Positions 46,127-54,186 are shown, counted from the stretch's first letter. The stretch is 64,000 nt of DNA from Rhodanobacter sp. (GCA_030148505.1 JASBTI010000029.1:1-64000); one strand, 5' to 3'. Notes: generated by a model not told the origin, from the letters alone. Made by a program: numbers and translations.

Positions 46127-46251
46127 GAGCGCACCCTGTCCCAAAAGGGGACTCCCTCGGGCGTGCGCGATGCCTTTTGCCCCAGCTCCTGAGCACACGC
46201 CCTGCCTCCCCCAATCAAGCAAGAGCATCGCGCACAGGGTGCGCTCCTACA
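46122..46251. repeat. Inverted pair of REP-like elements (copies 2 and 3)
   Basis: TGTAGGAGCGCACCCTGT at 46122-46139 (overlapping the hpt stop) and its exact complement at 46234-46251 flank about 94 nt. The right-hand copy, read on the minus strand, continues GCGCGATGCTCTTG, matching the tail of copy 1 (42336). The pair can form a long hairpin between hpt and the next gene. Confidence 0.8.
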
Positions 46252-46317
46252 GTAGGGCAGCAATGATTTGCGGTACTACCGGCGCTCCTGACCACCATCT
46301 GCAGACGGATCATAACG

Positions 46318-47079
46318 ATGTCTCTTCTTGAGCCAACCCCTATCGACCTGGCCGTGATCGGCGGCAGCGGCCTGTACGCCTTCCCAGGCCTGGACAACAC
46401 CACGCGCCACACGCCGGACACGCCGTTTGGCGCAGCCTCGGGCGACGTGGTGATCGGCGATTTCGCCGGCATGCGGGTGGCGTTTCTGGCGCGTCATGGC
46501 GAAAGCCACAGCGTGCCGCCGCACCGGGTCAACTACCGCGCCAACCTGTGGGCATTGCACAGCTTGGGCGCGCGCCGGGTGGTCGGCGTCAACGCCGTAG
46601 GTGGTATCCGCAGCGACATGGGGCCGCGCGTCATCGTGGTGCCCGATCAACTGATCGACTACACCTACGGCCGGCTCACCAGCTTTTGCGATGTCGACGG
46701 TGCCGAGGTGAAGCACATCGATTTCAGCGAGCCGTATACCGCCTCGCTGCGTCAGCGGTTATTGACCGCGGCACGGCAGGCGGGCATCGCGGTCATCGAT
46801 GGCGGGTGCTACGGCGCCACCCAGGGGCCGCGTCTGGAAACCCGGGCCGAGATCACCCGGATGAAGCGCGACGGCTGCGACCTGGTCGGCATGACCGGCA
46901 TGCCGGAGGCCGCGCTGGCCCGTGAATTGTCGCTCGACTACGCCTGCCTGGCCCTGGTGGCCAACTTCGCCGCCGGCTGTGGCGACGAAGCGGAAATCAG
47001 TATCGAGGAAATCTTCGCGCATCTTGCGGCGGCGACCGCCGAAGTGCCCCGTCTGCTTGCGGCAATGCCGCAAAAGTGA
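46318..47079 (+). CDS. S-methyl-5'-thioinosine phosphorylase (MTAP/PNP family)
   Basis: The enzyme cleaves methylthioinosine (or methylthioadenosine) with phosphate, recycling the polyamine by-product. The 253-residue product has family motifs IGGSGLYAFPGL, the phosphate-binding RHG (LARHGESHSVPPHRVNYRAN), and VGMTGMPEAALARELSLDYACLALVANFAAG. Association with nagZ and hpt resembles the Pseudomonas locus of the characterised thioinosine phosphorylase, which supports specificity for the inosine form. Closely related adenosine phosphorylases cannot be excluded by eye. Confidence 0.87.
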   Translation: MSLLEPTPIDLAVIGGSGLYAFPGLDNTTRHTPDTPFGAASGDVVIGDFAGMRVAFLARHGESHSVPPHRVNYRANLWALHSLGARRVVGVNAVGGIRSDMGPRVIVVPDQLIDYTYGRLTSFCDVDGAEVKHIDFSEPYTASLRQRLLTAARQAGIAVIDGGCYGATQGPRLETRAEITRMKRDGCDLVGMTGMPEAALARELSLDYACLALVANFAAGCGDEAEISIEEIFAHLAAATAEVPRLLAAMPQK

Positions 47080-47231
47080 GCGTCAAATCCCTCGATCGGT
47101 TGAATGGGTAGTTTTTCGTATTGCACTGCGCGGTCACATCTTGCTACTTTTCCCTGGCTAGGGGAGGGGGCGCGCTGGGGGGAGTCGCACCACACTGGCA
47201 AACCATATCCATGGATCCAGAGGTTCACGCA

Positions 47232-47444
47232 ATGAGTTTTGGTACGGTCAAATGGTTCAACGACGCCAAGGGTTTCGGTTTCATCGCACCTGAGGACGGG
47301 AGTGCGGACGTGTTCGTGCATTTTTCGGCAATCACCAGCAAGGGTTTTCGCAGCTTGCAGGAAGGCCAGCGGGTAAAGTTCGAAGTGACCCAGGGGCCTA
47401 AGGGCGCGCAGGCGTCTTCGGTCGAGGCGGCCGAGGCCACCTGA
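47232..47444 (+). CDS. Cold-shock domain protein (CspA family)
   Basis: This is a single-stranded nucleic-acid-binding chaperone of 70 residues. RNP1 appears as KGFGFI and RNP2 as VFVHF, with the usual [17 protein letters not shown] start. A leader of about 150 nt lies after the preceding gene, and cold-shock genes commonly carry regulatory leaders. A strong terminator follows at 47479. The ATG at 47232 is chosen over upstream in-frame starts. Confidence 0.95.
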   Translation: MSFGTVKWFNDAKGFGFIAPEDGSADVFVHFSAITSKGFRSLQEGQRVKFEVTQGPKGAQASSVEAAEAT

Positions 47445-47478
47445 TCGTCGGGCGGAGACTTCCAATCCCGTGACAACG

Positions 47479-47505
47479 AACCCCGCACTCTGTGCGGGGT
47501 TTTTT
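47479..47505 (+). terminator. Rho-independent terminator of the cold-shock gene
   Basis: The 8-bp GC stem CCCCGCAC/GTGCGGGG has a 3-nt loop and is followed by six T. Confidence 0.93.
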
Positions 47506-47655
47506 CGTCTGCGCCACCGCATGGGGTAGCTGGCGCCCCGTCGGCCCTGCGGCCTGCACGGGTTGGAGAGCGATCCCGCAGACCCTACGGCAGCGCATGG
47601 CTGCCCGCTTGGTTAAGATAAGGGATTGCCCCTAACCAGCAGCAGGTGTCATCGA

Positions 47656-48858
47656 GTGATCATCAAGCCCAGAGTGCGCGGATTCATCTGTATCACGGCC
47701 CATCCGGTCGGTTGCGAGCACAACGTGCTGGACCAGATCAAGGTCACCCAGGCCACTGGCCACGACAAGGCCAAGGGGCCCAAGCGAGTGCTGGTGATCG
47801 GCGCCTCTACCGGCTACGGCCTGGCCTCGCGCATCACCGCCGCGTTCGGCTATGGCGCCGCCACGCTCGGCGTGTTCTTCGAAAAGCCCAGCAGCCATGA
47901 AAAAACCGGCACCGCGGGCTGGTACAACGCCGCCGCCTTCGACAAGGCCGCCAAGCAGGCCGGCCTGATCGCCAAGTCGATCAACGGCGACGCGTTCTCC
48001 CACGAGACCCGCGCCAAGGCCATCGAGATCATCAAGAACGACCTCGGCGGCCCGATCGATCTGGTCGTGTACTCGCTGGCCTCACCCGTACGCAAGCTGC
48101 CCGACACCGGCGAAGTGGTGCGCTCGGCGCTCAAGACCATCGGCGAAACCTTCACCAACACCTCGGTCGACACCAACAAAGACACCGTGATCGAAGCCAG
48201 CATCGAGCCGGCTACCGAGCAGGAAATCAAGGACACCGTCACCGTCATGGGCGGCGAAGACTGGGCGCTGTGGATCGACGCGCTCAGCGCCGCCGGCGTG
48301 CTGGCCGAGCATGCCAAGACCATCGCCTACAGCTACATCGGCACCGAGATCACCTGGCCGATGTACTGGCACGGCACCCTCGGTCAGGCCAAGCAGCATC
48401 TGGACAACACCGCCAAGCAACTGCGCAGCCGCCACCCAGGTCTCGAAGCCTACGTCGGCGTGATGAAGTCCGTCGTCACCCAAGCCAGCGCCGCGATCCC
48501 GGTGATTCCGCTGTACGTGTCCATCGCCTTCAAGATCATGAAGGAGAAAGGCACCCACGAAGGCCCGATCGAGCAGGCCAACCGCCTGTTCCACGACCGG
48601 CTGTACCGCGCCGACGGCGCCGCGCCGGCGACCGACGACGAAGGGCGTTTGCGGTTGGATGACTGGGAGCTGCGCGACGAGGTGCAGGACGCTTGCAAGA
48701 CGCTCTGGCCCACCGTCACCACCGAGAACCTGCGCGAGATCACCGATTACGCCGGCTACAAGCACGAGTTTTTGCAGTTGTTCGGGTTTGATCGCTCGGA
48801 TGTGGATTACGAGGCCGAGGTTGAGGCGGATCGGCGGTTTGATTGTGTGGAGGGGTGA
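47656..48858 (+). CDS. fabV: Trans-2-enoyl-ACP/CoA reductase FabV
   Basis: FabV is the NADH-dependent enoyl reductase of type II fatty-acid synthesis, an alternative to the triclosan-sensitive FabI. The 400-residue product begins with the family's [11 protein letters not shown]. It has the NADH-binding segment [17 protein letters not shown] and the catalytic Tyr-X8-Lys motif in [10 protein letters not shown]. The start is GTG at 47656, since no ATG gives the conserved N-terminus. The 211-nt gap before it holds only the cold-shock terminator. Confidence 0.96.
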   Translation: MIIKPRVRGFICITAHPVGCEHNVLDQIKVTQATGHDKAKGPKRVLVIGASTGYGLASRITAAFGYGAATLGVFFEKPSSHEKTGTAGWYNAAAFDKAAKQAGLIAKSINGDAFSHETRAKAIEIIKNDLGGPIDLVVYSLASPVRKLPDTGEVVRSALKTIGETFTNTSVDTNKDTVIEASIEPATEQEIKDTVTVMGGEDWALWIDALSAAGVLAEHAKTIAYSYIGTEITWPMYWHGTLGQAKQHLDNTAKQLRSRHPGLEAYVGVMKSVVTQASAAIPVIPLYVSIAFKIMKEKGTHEGPIEQANRLFHDRLYRADGAAPATDDEGRLRLDDWELRDEVQDACKTLWPTVTTENLREITDYAGYKHEFLQLFGFDRSDVDYEAEVEADRRFDCVEG

Positions 48859-48942
48859 GGGGCTTGGTGGTCACTGAAGCTGCAGGCTCGGTGGCTGCTG
48901 CTTACGATTCTCTAAACACGTTGCCCCTGGATTTTGTGCTTC

Positions 48943-49062
48943 TATCCCAGGAGCGAACAGCTCAGCCTGACGCCAGCTCAGAAAGTGGCGTTTCGTAGAA
49001 TCATCGAGCCGTGGAGGTCATCGTGGACGCCAAAGATTTTGCCATCCTCTTCGAAAGCGTGA
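48943..49062 (+). pseudogene. Remnant of a RelE-type toxin C-terminus (copy A)
   Basis: The frame reads YPRSEQLSLTPAQKVAFRRIIEPW, like the C-terminal tail of RelE/HigB-type toxins (typically YAKNE..DLSPAQRK). No N-terminal part precedes it, so the toxin is destroyed. Bases 48943-49044 match 56259-56360 at about 90 of 102 positions without gaps. The antitoxin remnant at 49011 overlaps its end. Confidence 0.6.
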
Positions 49063-49190
49063 GCCAGATGGACGAGATCGTTCACGGCGTGCGAGAGCCA
49101 TCGCGCGAAATCCATATCGATGCCATCCGGGTTACCGATATCCGAAAAGCCACCGGACTGTTGCCGGCGGAACAAGTAATTCGCGCTTGA
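49011..49190 (+). pseudogene. Truncated HigA-type antitoxin remnant
   Basis: From a GTG at 49011 a 59-residue frame reads VDAKDFAILFESVSQMDEIVHG, then REPSREIHIDAIRVTDIRKATG. This is the N-terminal half of the HigA-type XRE antitoxins that follow RelE-type toxins. It stops at LLPAEQVIRA, where the helix-turn-helix should begin, so the DNA-binding part is lost. An inverted repeat (CCCTCTCCCC/GGGGAGAGGG, 49192-49214) follows at the break point. Confidence 0.6.
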
Positions 49191-49191
49191 A

Positions 49192-49214
49192 CCCTCTCCC
49201 CGCCGGGGAGAGGG
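49192..49214. repeat. CCCTCTCCCC hairpin
   Basis: Perfect 10-bp arms are separated by GCC, directly after the truncated antitoxin. This type of CCCTCTCCC/GGGAGAGGG palindrome is scattered between genes in many proteobacteria. No T run follows. Confidence 0.6.
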
Positions 49215-49299
49215 CAGGGTGAGGGGCCGGGCGCTAGCACGCACAGTTTGGGCTGTTCCGACTTTGGCCGTACTATCAACGCAACGCCGAGGTAACCCC

Positions 49300-49506
49300 A
49301 TGACCGAAATCGTGTTCCTTGTTGAAGATGCCGCCGAAGGGGGGCTTGTTGCCCGGGCACTCGGGCATTCCATCCACACCGATGCCGACAGCTACGATGA
49401 ATTGCGCCAGCAGGTGCGCGATGCAGTGCAGTGCCATTTCGACGCCAGCGAACGTCCGACCATGATCCGGCTGCACTACGTCAAGGATGAAGTCCTCGCC
49501 GCATGA
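49300..49506 (+). CDS. HicB-like antitoxin-family protein, orphan
   Basis: The 68-residue protein has the HicB-type partial RNase H fold: MTEIVFLVEDAAEGGLVARAL, HSIHTDADSYDELRQQVRDAV and PTMIRLHYVKDEVL. Related proteins are normally followed by a HicA mRNA-interferase overlapping by ATGA. An ATGA overlap is present at 49503, but the frame that starts there runs only 35 codons and does not resemble HicA, so the partner appears lost. The ATG at 49300 is chosen because it starts the conserved strand. The neighbours are other toxin-antitoxin debris. Confidence 0.7.
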   Translation: MTEIVFLVEDAAEGGLVARALGHSIHTDADSYDELRQQVRDAVQCHFDASERPTMIRLHYVKDEVLAA

Positions 49507-49627
49507 AATCGCCGTCGACCGAAGAGGAAATTGTCGGCCAGTCGCTGGTCGGCGGCCACGTATCCGGAGAGGGGCACCCGATGGGGAAGCGGCCCGGGTT
49601 CGAGGTTTGAAGAACACAAAGGCGGGG

Positions 49628-49651
49628 ATTTAACTTCCTCCGTCCCGGTTT
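49628..49651 (-). repeat. Module-boundary repeat, copy a (minus orientation)
   Basis: On the minus strand the sequence is AAACCGGGACGGAGGAAGTT followed by AAAT. Related copies are at 51329-51350, 51432-51455 and 56913-56934 (plus) and 51543-51565 (minus). This copy faces the left edge of the HipA-like kinase unit. Confidence 0.65.
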
Positions 49652-49669
49652 CACCACAGGGGAGTCAGG

Positions 49670-50437
49670 ATGCCGCAGATTCAACGCGGGATACTTACAT
49701 CGGTTCTAGGGCCTGCTGATGAGGGCATCCGAGGTTCCGTGCGTGGACTCGTATTCCTTGGAACATCGAGTGTGGAAGCTTACGTCAAGCAAATTGAGCC
49801 GCGAGAAATTCTCGTCGAGTGCATTTGTGCTCTGCTAGCACGCCAGCTCAGTTTGGAGGCGCCCGAGCCCTTAGTTGTATTTGTTCCTGGAGCTCTTAAC
49901 CAGACCGGTGCAGATGCGTTGGCTTTTGGAAGCATTGCCGTTTCGCATGGGAACTTGCGACCTTGGTTAACCCAGCTTGGCGATGCTGCGGTGTTGCGCC
50001 GATTGCGCGAGTGGGCTGACATTATCCCTGCGGCGTGCTTTGATGAGTGGATCGCCAACAATGACCGGCATGGTGGCAACATCCTTTACGACGGAAAGGA
50101 CACTTTCTGGCTCATTGATCACGGTATGGCCATTGCTGCCAACCTGACAGCTGATGAAGCGGTGCGCAATCTCCTTTTTAGTGCGGCTACTGATGGCCTG
50201 GGAGAGGCAGATTTGTTGTTGATGAAGCCCAAGGCGCTAGGGGTGATGGACGATTACGTGGAGCGAGCCGTCCAGCCGGTCATGGATCAAATTCCTTCTG
50301 GCATATGGGCCGAAGAGTGGCTGAACGCGATTAGTGAATGGCTTGAAGCGCGACAGACTCACCTTGTGAGATTGGCTGACTCTAGAGTGCCGGCCCGCCA
50401 AGGAAACTTGCTGTTGGGAGGCGGTAATGGATCTTAA
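49670..50437 (+). CDS. HipA-like kinase domain protein
   Basis: The 255-residue protein is a compact HipA-like kinase (HipA_2 type), far shorter than classical HipA (about 440). Lys40 in AYVKQIEPREILVE fits the ATP-contacting lysine. The catalytic loop is WIANNDRHGGNILY (Asp132, Asn137), and the metal-binding Asp is Asp150 in WLIDHG. The gene has AGGGGAGTCAGG before its ATG and overlaps the next gene by 11 bases. Classical HipA phosphorylates glutamyl-tRNA synthetase and is held by HipB; no HipB-like gene is here, so the partner may be the downstream protein. Base composition is less GC-rich than the core genome, suggesting acquisition. Confidence 0.78.
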   Translation: MPQIQRGILTSVLGPADEGIRGSVRGLVFLGTSSVEAYVKQIEPREILVECICALLARQLSLEAPEPLVVFVPGALNQTGADALAFGSIAVSHGNLRPWLTQLGDAAVLRRLREWADIIPAACFDEWIANNDRHGGNILYDGKDTFWLIDHGMAIAANLTADEAVRNLLFSAATDGLGEADLLLMKPKALGVMDDYVERAVQPVMDQIPSGIWAEEWLNAISEWLEARQTHLVRLADSRVPARQGNLLLGGGNGS

Positions 50438-51317
50438 GCATATGTTTCCGTCCCCTCCATCGGTGAGTGCTGAATGGGCGCCCGTCTACATTGAGCCCTT
50501 GCATGGGAGTGGAGAGCGCTTCGTGGTTGCCGTCGTCTGCCGCGATGACGGTGGCCGTGGTGAAGCGAAGTTGGCCGTTCGCGCCTCAGTTTTGAAATGC
50601 ATGTATGGAGAGCAAGCTGGCTACGTACTTGGCTTAGCTGAACTCACCATTGAATCATTCCACGATCATTTGATGTCTGGCGGCAACATTTGCACCTGGG
50701 TGCCCCCATCCAAAAACTGCCATATGGGGGTGATTCGCGTTGCTTATGGGGAAAGTCTGGATTCCATCCTAAATCAGGGCGTCCGATTGACGGCGAGCCT
50801 TGCGGGAGATGTTTCCATGGAGTTGCCCGCGCAGGAAGGTAATGGCGAGGTGTCCGCGATGCAGGTGGACCGTTTTGTCCAGCAAGTGAAAGCGACAGTA
50901 AAGCTGCGAGTGCAAGATTTCGAATCACGGTTCAATCGAACGGTGGTGGTTCGCCAGGGCGCAGAGCCAACGTCCATTGGCTATCTTGGTGTGCAAATTG
51001 CCGCCAACTTCGATGTACTCATTCCAGATTACTCGCTTACGAAAAAACGCACGCGAGCAAAAGCAAAGTTACTCGACTTGCAGGCGCTTAAGGACCAGGT
51101 GGATTTGGCTGGAGGCCGGCATGCCTATGAGCTGATGCTCTGGGTGCCTCCGCAAAGCAGTCCTCTTTACTCAGAGGCCGACTTTCGTAAGAGTGAGTCG
51201 GTGTTCGTGGAGCTCCAGGAAATCGGCGATAAGCACAGTCTTCGAGTGGAAAAGATGGATTCGCCCGAGCAGGCCGCACGACGTATTTTTTCCGCGGAGG
51301 GGATTGGAACTGGCTAG
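50427..51317 (+). CDS. Uncharacterised protein paired with the HipA-like kinase
   Basis: The family of this 296-residue protein is not recognised. It is soluble with no signal or membrane segment. The N-terminal half (to about residue 125) reads as a globular alpha/beta domain (RFVVAVVCRDDGGRGEAKLAVRAS); the second half includes a basic helical stretch (LTKKRTRAKAKLLDLQALKDQVDLAGG). The start overlaps the kinase gene by 11 bases after GGGAGGCGG, so the two are one unit. Its place is analogous to DUF3037 proteins that accompany HipA-like kinases, but similarity to DUF3037 could not be established by eye. A neutralising or substrate role is inferred. Confidence 0.6.
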   Translation: MDLKHMFPSPPSVSAEWAPVYIEPLHGSGERFVVAVVCRDDGGRGEAKLAVRASVLKCMYGEQAGYVLGLAELTIESFHDHLMSGGNICTWVPPSKNCHMGVIRVAYGESLDSILNQGVRLTASLAGDVSMELPAQEGNGEVSAMQVDRFVQQVKATVKLRVQDFESRFNRTVVVRQGAEPTSIGYLGVQIAANFDVLIPDYSLTKKRTRAKAKLLDLQALKDQVDLAGGRHAYELMLWVPPQSSPLYSEADFRKSESVFVELQEIGDKHSLRVEKMDSPEQAARRIFSAEGIGTG

Positions 51318-51328
51318 TTCGTCCGCGG

Positions 51329-51350
51329 AAACCGGAACGGAGGAAGTTCA
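51329..51350 (+). repeat. Module-boundary repeat, copy b
   Basis: AAACCGGAACGGAGGAAGTT plus CA lies 11 nt after the stop of the kinase partner gene. It is inverted relative to copy a at 49628, so the two-gene unit is bracketed. Confidence 0.6.
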
Positions 51351-51431
51351 CCGCAGTCGAAGCTGTTTTCGGCTCGCTCAGGCCAAGCAGATCTTCATGT
51401 GCTTACCTAGCAGCCGGGTAAACCGCCGGGT

Positions 51432-51455
51432 AAACCGGGACGGAGGACGTTAAAT
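51432..51455 (+). repeat. Module-boundary repeat, copy c
   Basis: AAACCGGGACGGAGGACGTT plus AAAT lies about 100 nt after copy b. The two copies are followed by partly similar sequence (TTCATGTGCT at 51395 and 51497), suggesting a tandem duplication of an element end. Confidence 0.6.
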
Positions 51456-51542
51456 GCTGGAGGGGGTATTTCGATACGATCCTGCCGCCCAAGCCTTCAT
51501 GTGCTCACCGGGCGGCCCAAGGTCTTTCTGACTTAGTTCGCC

Positions 51543-51565
51543 TAACTTTCTCTGTCCCGATTTCG
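51543..51565 (-). repeat. Module-boundary repeat, copy d (diverged)
   Basis: On the minus strand it reads AAATCGGGACAGAGAAAGTT plus AGG. It lies 16 nt before the start of the AT-rich nuclease-ATPase gene and has the opposite orientation to copies b and c. Confidence 0.5.
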
Positions 51566-51580
51566 GACTATTTTAGAAAT

Positions 51581-53059
51581 ATGACAAAAACTATCAACCT
51601 CCTGTCCCTAATACAATCTAAGAGACACCTCGACCAAAGCGAATACGAGAAATACGCTGCCCGCCATGGGATTGAGATACGAGCCAATGAGGTTGATGAC
51701 TTATATTCGTTAGCGGAGACATTGCGAGGCAATAACCCCGATGACCGCCTATTCGATCGACATTACGTTGGTTATCGGATTCCTCAGATCGGGAAGGAGT
51801 TTGACTTACTACGATTCGGCGAGAACTACCATGTCAATATCGAGATTAAGGCCGATTGCGAAATCGCTAAGATGCAGCGACAACTCCGTAGGAACAAGTA
51901 TTATCTAGGTTATCTTGGGAATAGCATATTTTACGTATCGTATTCCTCCCTGACACAGCAGTTCTTTATGCTTAATAATGACGACAACCTGGATGAGGTG
52001 ACAAGAGAGGAAGTAAGAGATCTGTTGGTATCTCAAGTCATCGAAGAAACCACGCCGATAGATGATAGGTTCAATCCATCAAATTACCTTGTTTCACCCT
52101 TCAACTCTCCCAGTAAATTCTTACTTGGACACTATTTTTTGACGTCTCAGCAAGAGGATGTAAAGCACCAGATAATGACATTGCTTGGGAGTGGCGCGCT
52201 AAGTGTATTTGTTTCCCTAACAGGAGCCGCAGGCACAGGTAAGACGTTGCTTGCATACGATATAGTTGCGGACCTAACGCGCGCGGGTCGGACGCCACTT
52301 ATTGTTCATTGCGGAAAACTCAATGACGGCCACCAAGCGTTGATTGATGCTGGATGGAAAATTATTTCGATAAGAGACGTGGCGCGTCAAGATTTGAGGA
52401 GCTTTGGTCCCATCTTGCTTGATGAGGCTCAACGCATTCGACCTCATCAATTCGTTGACGTAGTGGCACGCATCACTTCAAGTGTTGGCCAGTGCATCTT
52501 CTCGTACGATCGATCCCAGACACTTGATGATCAAGAGACTAGAAATGATATTGGTGCTCAGATTACGGCTATTCCTGGAATATCCAGCTTCTCCCTCTCT
52601 GAAAAAATACGCACCAATAAGGAAATAGCTAATTTCATTAAATCTTTTGTAAACAATAATAGAGGAATAAATGTCAAAGACACAGGTAATATAGAGCTCG
52701 TCTATTTCAGTAGCTCGGAGGACGCAATTCAGCATTTAGGCTCACTGGACACGACCAAGTGGAAGGTTATCAGGTTCACCCCGTCGCAATATCAAAGAGA
52801 ACACCACGAGACCTACTCGGCGGGAATATCGAGCACCTCGCACGATGTCATTGGGCAAGAGTTCGATGGCGTGGCTGTTATTGTTGATCAGTTTTTTTCT
52901 TACAATCATCAAGGCAACCTTGTCTATACGGGTCGCGCATATTATCAACCTGCAAAAATGTTGTTTCAGAACATGACTAGGGCCAGAGCCAGACTGCGGC
53001 TGATAATCATCAACAATCCCATAATTCTCAACGCCTGTATGAAAATTTTTGACAGCTAA
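51581..53059 (+). CDS. PD-(D/E)XK-like nuclease fused to an SF1/DUF2075-like ATPase
   Basis: In this 492-residue soluble protein, residues 60-125 carry EFD (73-75) and EIK (88-90), the spacing of a PD-(D/E)XK nuclease core. The rest is a helicase-type P-loop ATPase: Walker A GAAGTGKT (215-222), Walker B LLDEAQ (280-285), a SF1-like SHDVIGQEFDGVAVIVD segment near 425-440, and a terminal TRARARLRLI motif. This matches the DUF2075/Schlafen-like ATPase plan with an added nuclease. The gene is clearly AT-richer than all neighbours, with AGA, ATA and AAT codons common, and is a lone gene in a toxin-antitoxin-rich zone. A phage-defence role is inferred, not shown. Confidence 0.72.
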   Translation: MTKTINLLSLIQSKRHLDQSEYEKYAARHGIEIRANEVDDLYSLAETLRGNNPDDRLFDRHYVGYRIPQIGKEFDLLRFGENYHVNIEIKADCEIAKMQRQLRRNKYYLGYLGNSIFYVSYSSLTQQFFMLNNDDNLDEVTREEVRDLLVSQVIEETTPIDDRFNPSNYLVSPFNSPSKFLLGHYFLTSQQEDVKHQIMTLLGSGALSVFVSLTGAAGTGKTLLAYDIVADLTRAGRTPLIVHCGKLNDGHQALIDAGWKIISIRDVARQDLRSFGPILLDEAQRIRPHQFVDVVARITSSVGQCIFSYDRSQTLDDQETRNDIGAQITAIPGISSFSLSEKIRTNKEIANFIKSFVNNNRGINVKDTGNIELVYFSSSEDAIQHLGSLDTTKWKVIRFTPSQYQREHHETYSAGISSTSHDVIGQEFDGVAVIVDQFFSYNHQGNLVYTGRAYYQPAKMLFQNMTRARARLRLIIINNPIILNACMKIFDS

Positions 53060-53114
53060 CCGGGTCACCATTTTGCCGCCTGGGTGTCCAAAAAAGGTGT
53101 CACAAAAAAGGTGT

Positions 53115-53132
53115 CAGGGACAATTTCTGACA
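53115..53132 (+). repeat. 18-bp direct repeat A, first copy
   Basis: CAGGGACAATTTCTGACA is repeated exactly at 54033-54050. Both copies are preceded by an A-rich tract and a GTGTCAGGG-like phrase. Confidence 0.75.
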
Positions 53133-53314
53133 AGAGATGGGCTCTTTGCATGAGGGGAAGACGCGGCTCGCGCTGATCGTTGAAGGACGAGTGCTGCGTG
53201 AACCTGTCGGGCGTGGCCCGACTTACACGATTTGATCTTGCCAGGGTTTCGCCGTCGTGGTGCAGCGGGGCAAGTGCAATCCCGTTCAAAGGTGTCCGTC
53301 AAACCAGGGCCATC

Positions 53315-53335
53315 TCAGGTCTAGCTTCGCAGCAT
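53315..53335 (+). repeat. 21-bp direct repeat B, first copy
   Basis: TCAGGTCTAGCTTCG followed by CAGCAT recurs at 54129-54149 with one mismatch (C to T). The A-to-B distance is about 200 nt here and about 96 nt in the second set. Confidence 0.7.
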
Positions 53336-54032
53336 TGCGATACATCCTGTTTATGATTGGCGGCTGTGCTGTAGAGAAATGGTGTCGGGTGAGGGGTTCC
53401 GGAGAAGGAAGTGGTCTATGCCTACCTCTTTTGTCATTCAATAATTGCCTGGTTCAACAGCTTTCGTGCGCTGTTGGCGCGCGAGTGACTTTCTCTTGCG
53501 TGGTCAAGATAAAGTCACCAAAGAGAAAGCCCCCCCCCCTCGGCGCTTGCCGGGCTGTGCCCGACAAGTCCGTGAGTCGCGGCCGGGCTTTTCGACAGCA
53601 CATCCGTGCCTTGGCGAAAAGGAGCCGACATTAATGTCGACTCCCCTGCGGGCCTGTCGTCCACGACTCACCGCCTCACAAGGAATTGAAGATCAAAGGC
53701 AACAGCAACAGCTTTGGCGCGCGCAAGCGTGCTGCCTTTGACGTTCACTCCCCTCTGCAGCGGCGGGCGGGCGTAGGAAAGGCCCGCAGGGTGAGCGGCA
53801 TGGATGCCGGTCAGTTTGTCGTCAGTCCATGGACGGACTGCCGACAAACCCCCGGAGCCCGACCGCGTACTTTTCGGGCGGCAAGCCCGGAAAGCGCGGA
53901 AGCGGGGTGGCCTCTCTTTGGGTTACGTTTCTCTGGCCATGCAGAGAAAGGTGACTCGCCCTCCGCAGGAGGACGAAAGCTCTTGAACCTAGAGAATGGT
54001 GTCAGGGTCATCGGACTGCGCAAAAGGCGCCA

Positions 54033-54050
54033 GGGACAATTTCTGACATG
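54033..54050 (+). repeat. 18-bp direct repeat A, second copy
   Basis: The copy is identical to 53115-53132. Confidence 0.75.
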
Positions 54051-54128
54051 CGGGAGCTGGTTGCAATCTAGCTATCTAGGTCGGAGCCCCTTAAACCCGT
54101 CCCTTTTTGCGCGAGCAACGAGCAAGCG

Positions 54129-54149
54129 TCAGGTCTAGCTTCGTAGCAT
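54129..54149 (+). repeat. 21-bp direct repeat B, second copy
   Basis: The copy matches 53315-53335 with one substitution. Confidence 0.7.
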
Positions 54150-54186
54150 CCAAGGCCGTGGCAGAAGGCGATCAAGGGCTACAAAG

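Larger units (their letters stand above)
53060..54186. other. Non-coding accessory stretch with repeated fragments
   Basis: No reading frame of recognisable family is found in these 1127 bases. The stretch contains two pairs of direct repeats (53115-53132 with 54033-54050, and 53315-53335 with 54129-54149) and a run of ten C at 53530-53539. Between them a GC-rich block resembles the scattered intergenic sequence seen in xanthomonad genomes. It is probably decayed mobile-element material. Confidence 0.55.

Noticed and set aside
53530-53539. Ten-C homopolymer as a phase-variation switch
   Set aside because: It lies in no recognisable gene and has no promoter context, so a switch role cannot be supported; it may also be a length error.
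53686-54138. 150-residue plus-strand frame
   Set aside because: It spans the direct-repeat remnants, has no domain, and resembles the translated scattered intergenic sequence seen in related genomes rather than a conserved protein.
53060-54186. Transposase or RAYT gene in the repeat-rich kilobase
   Set aside because: All frames were read for the expected HUH/tyrosine transposase or integrase motifs and none was seen; only short repeats remain.
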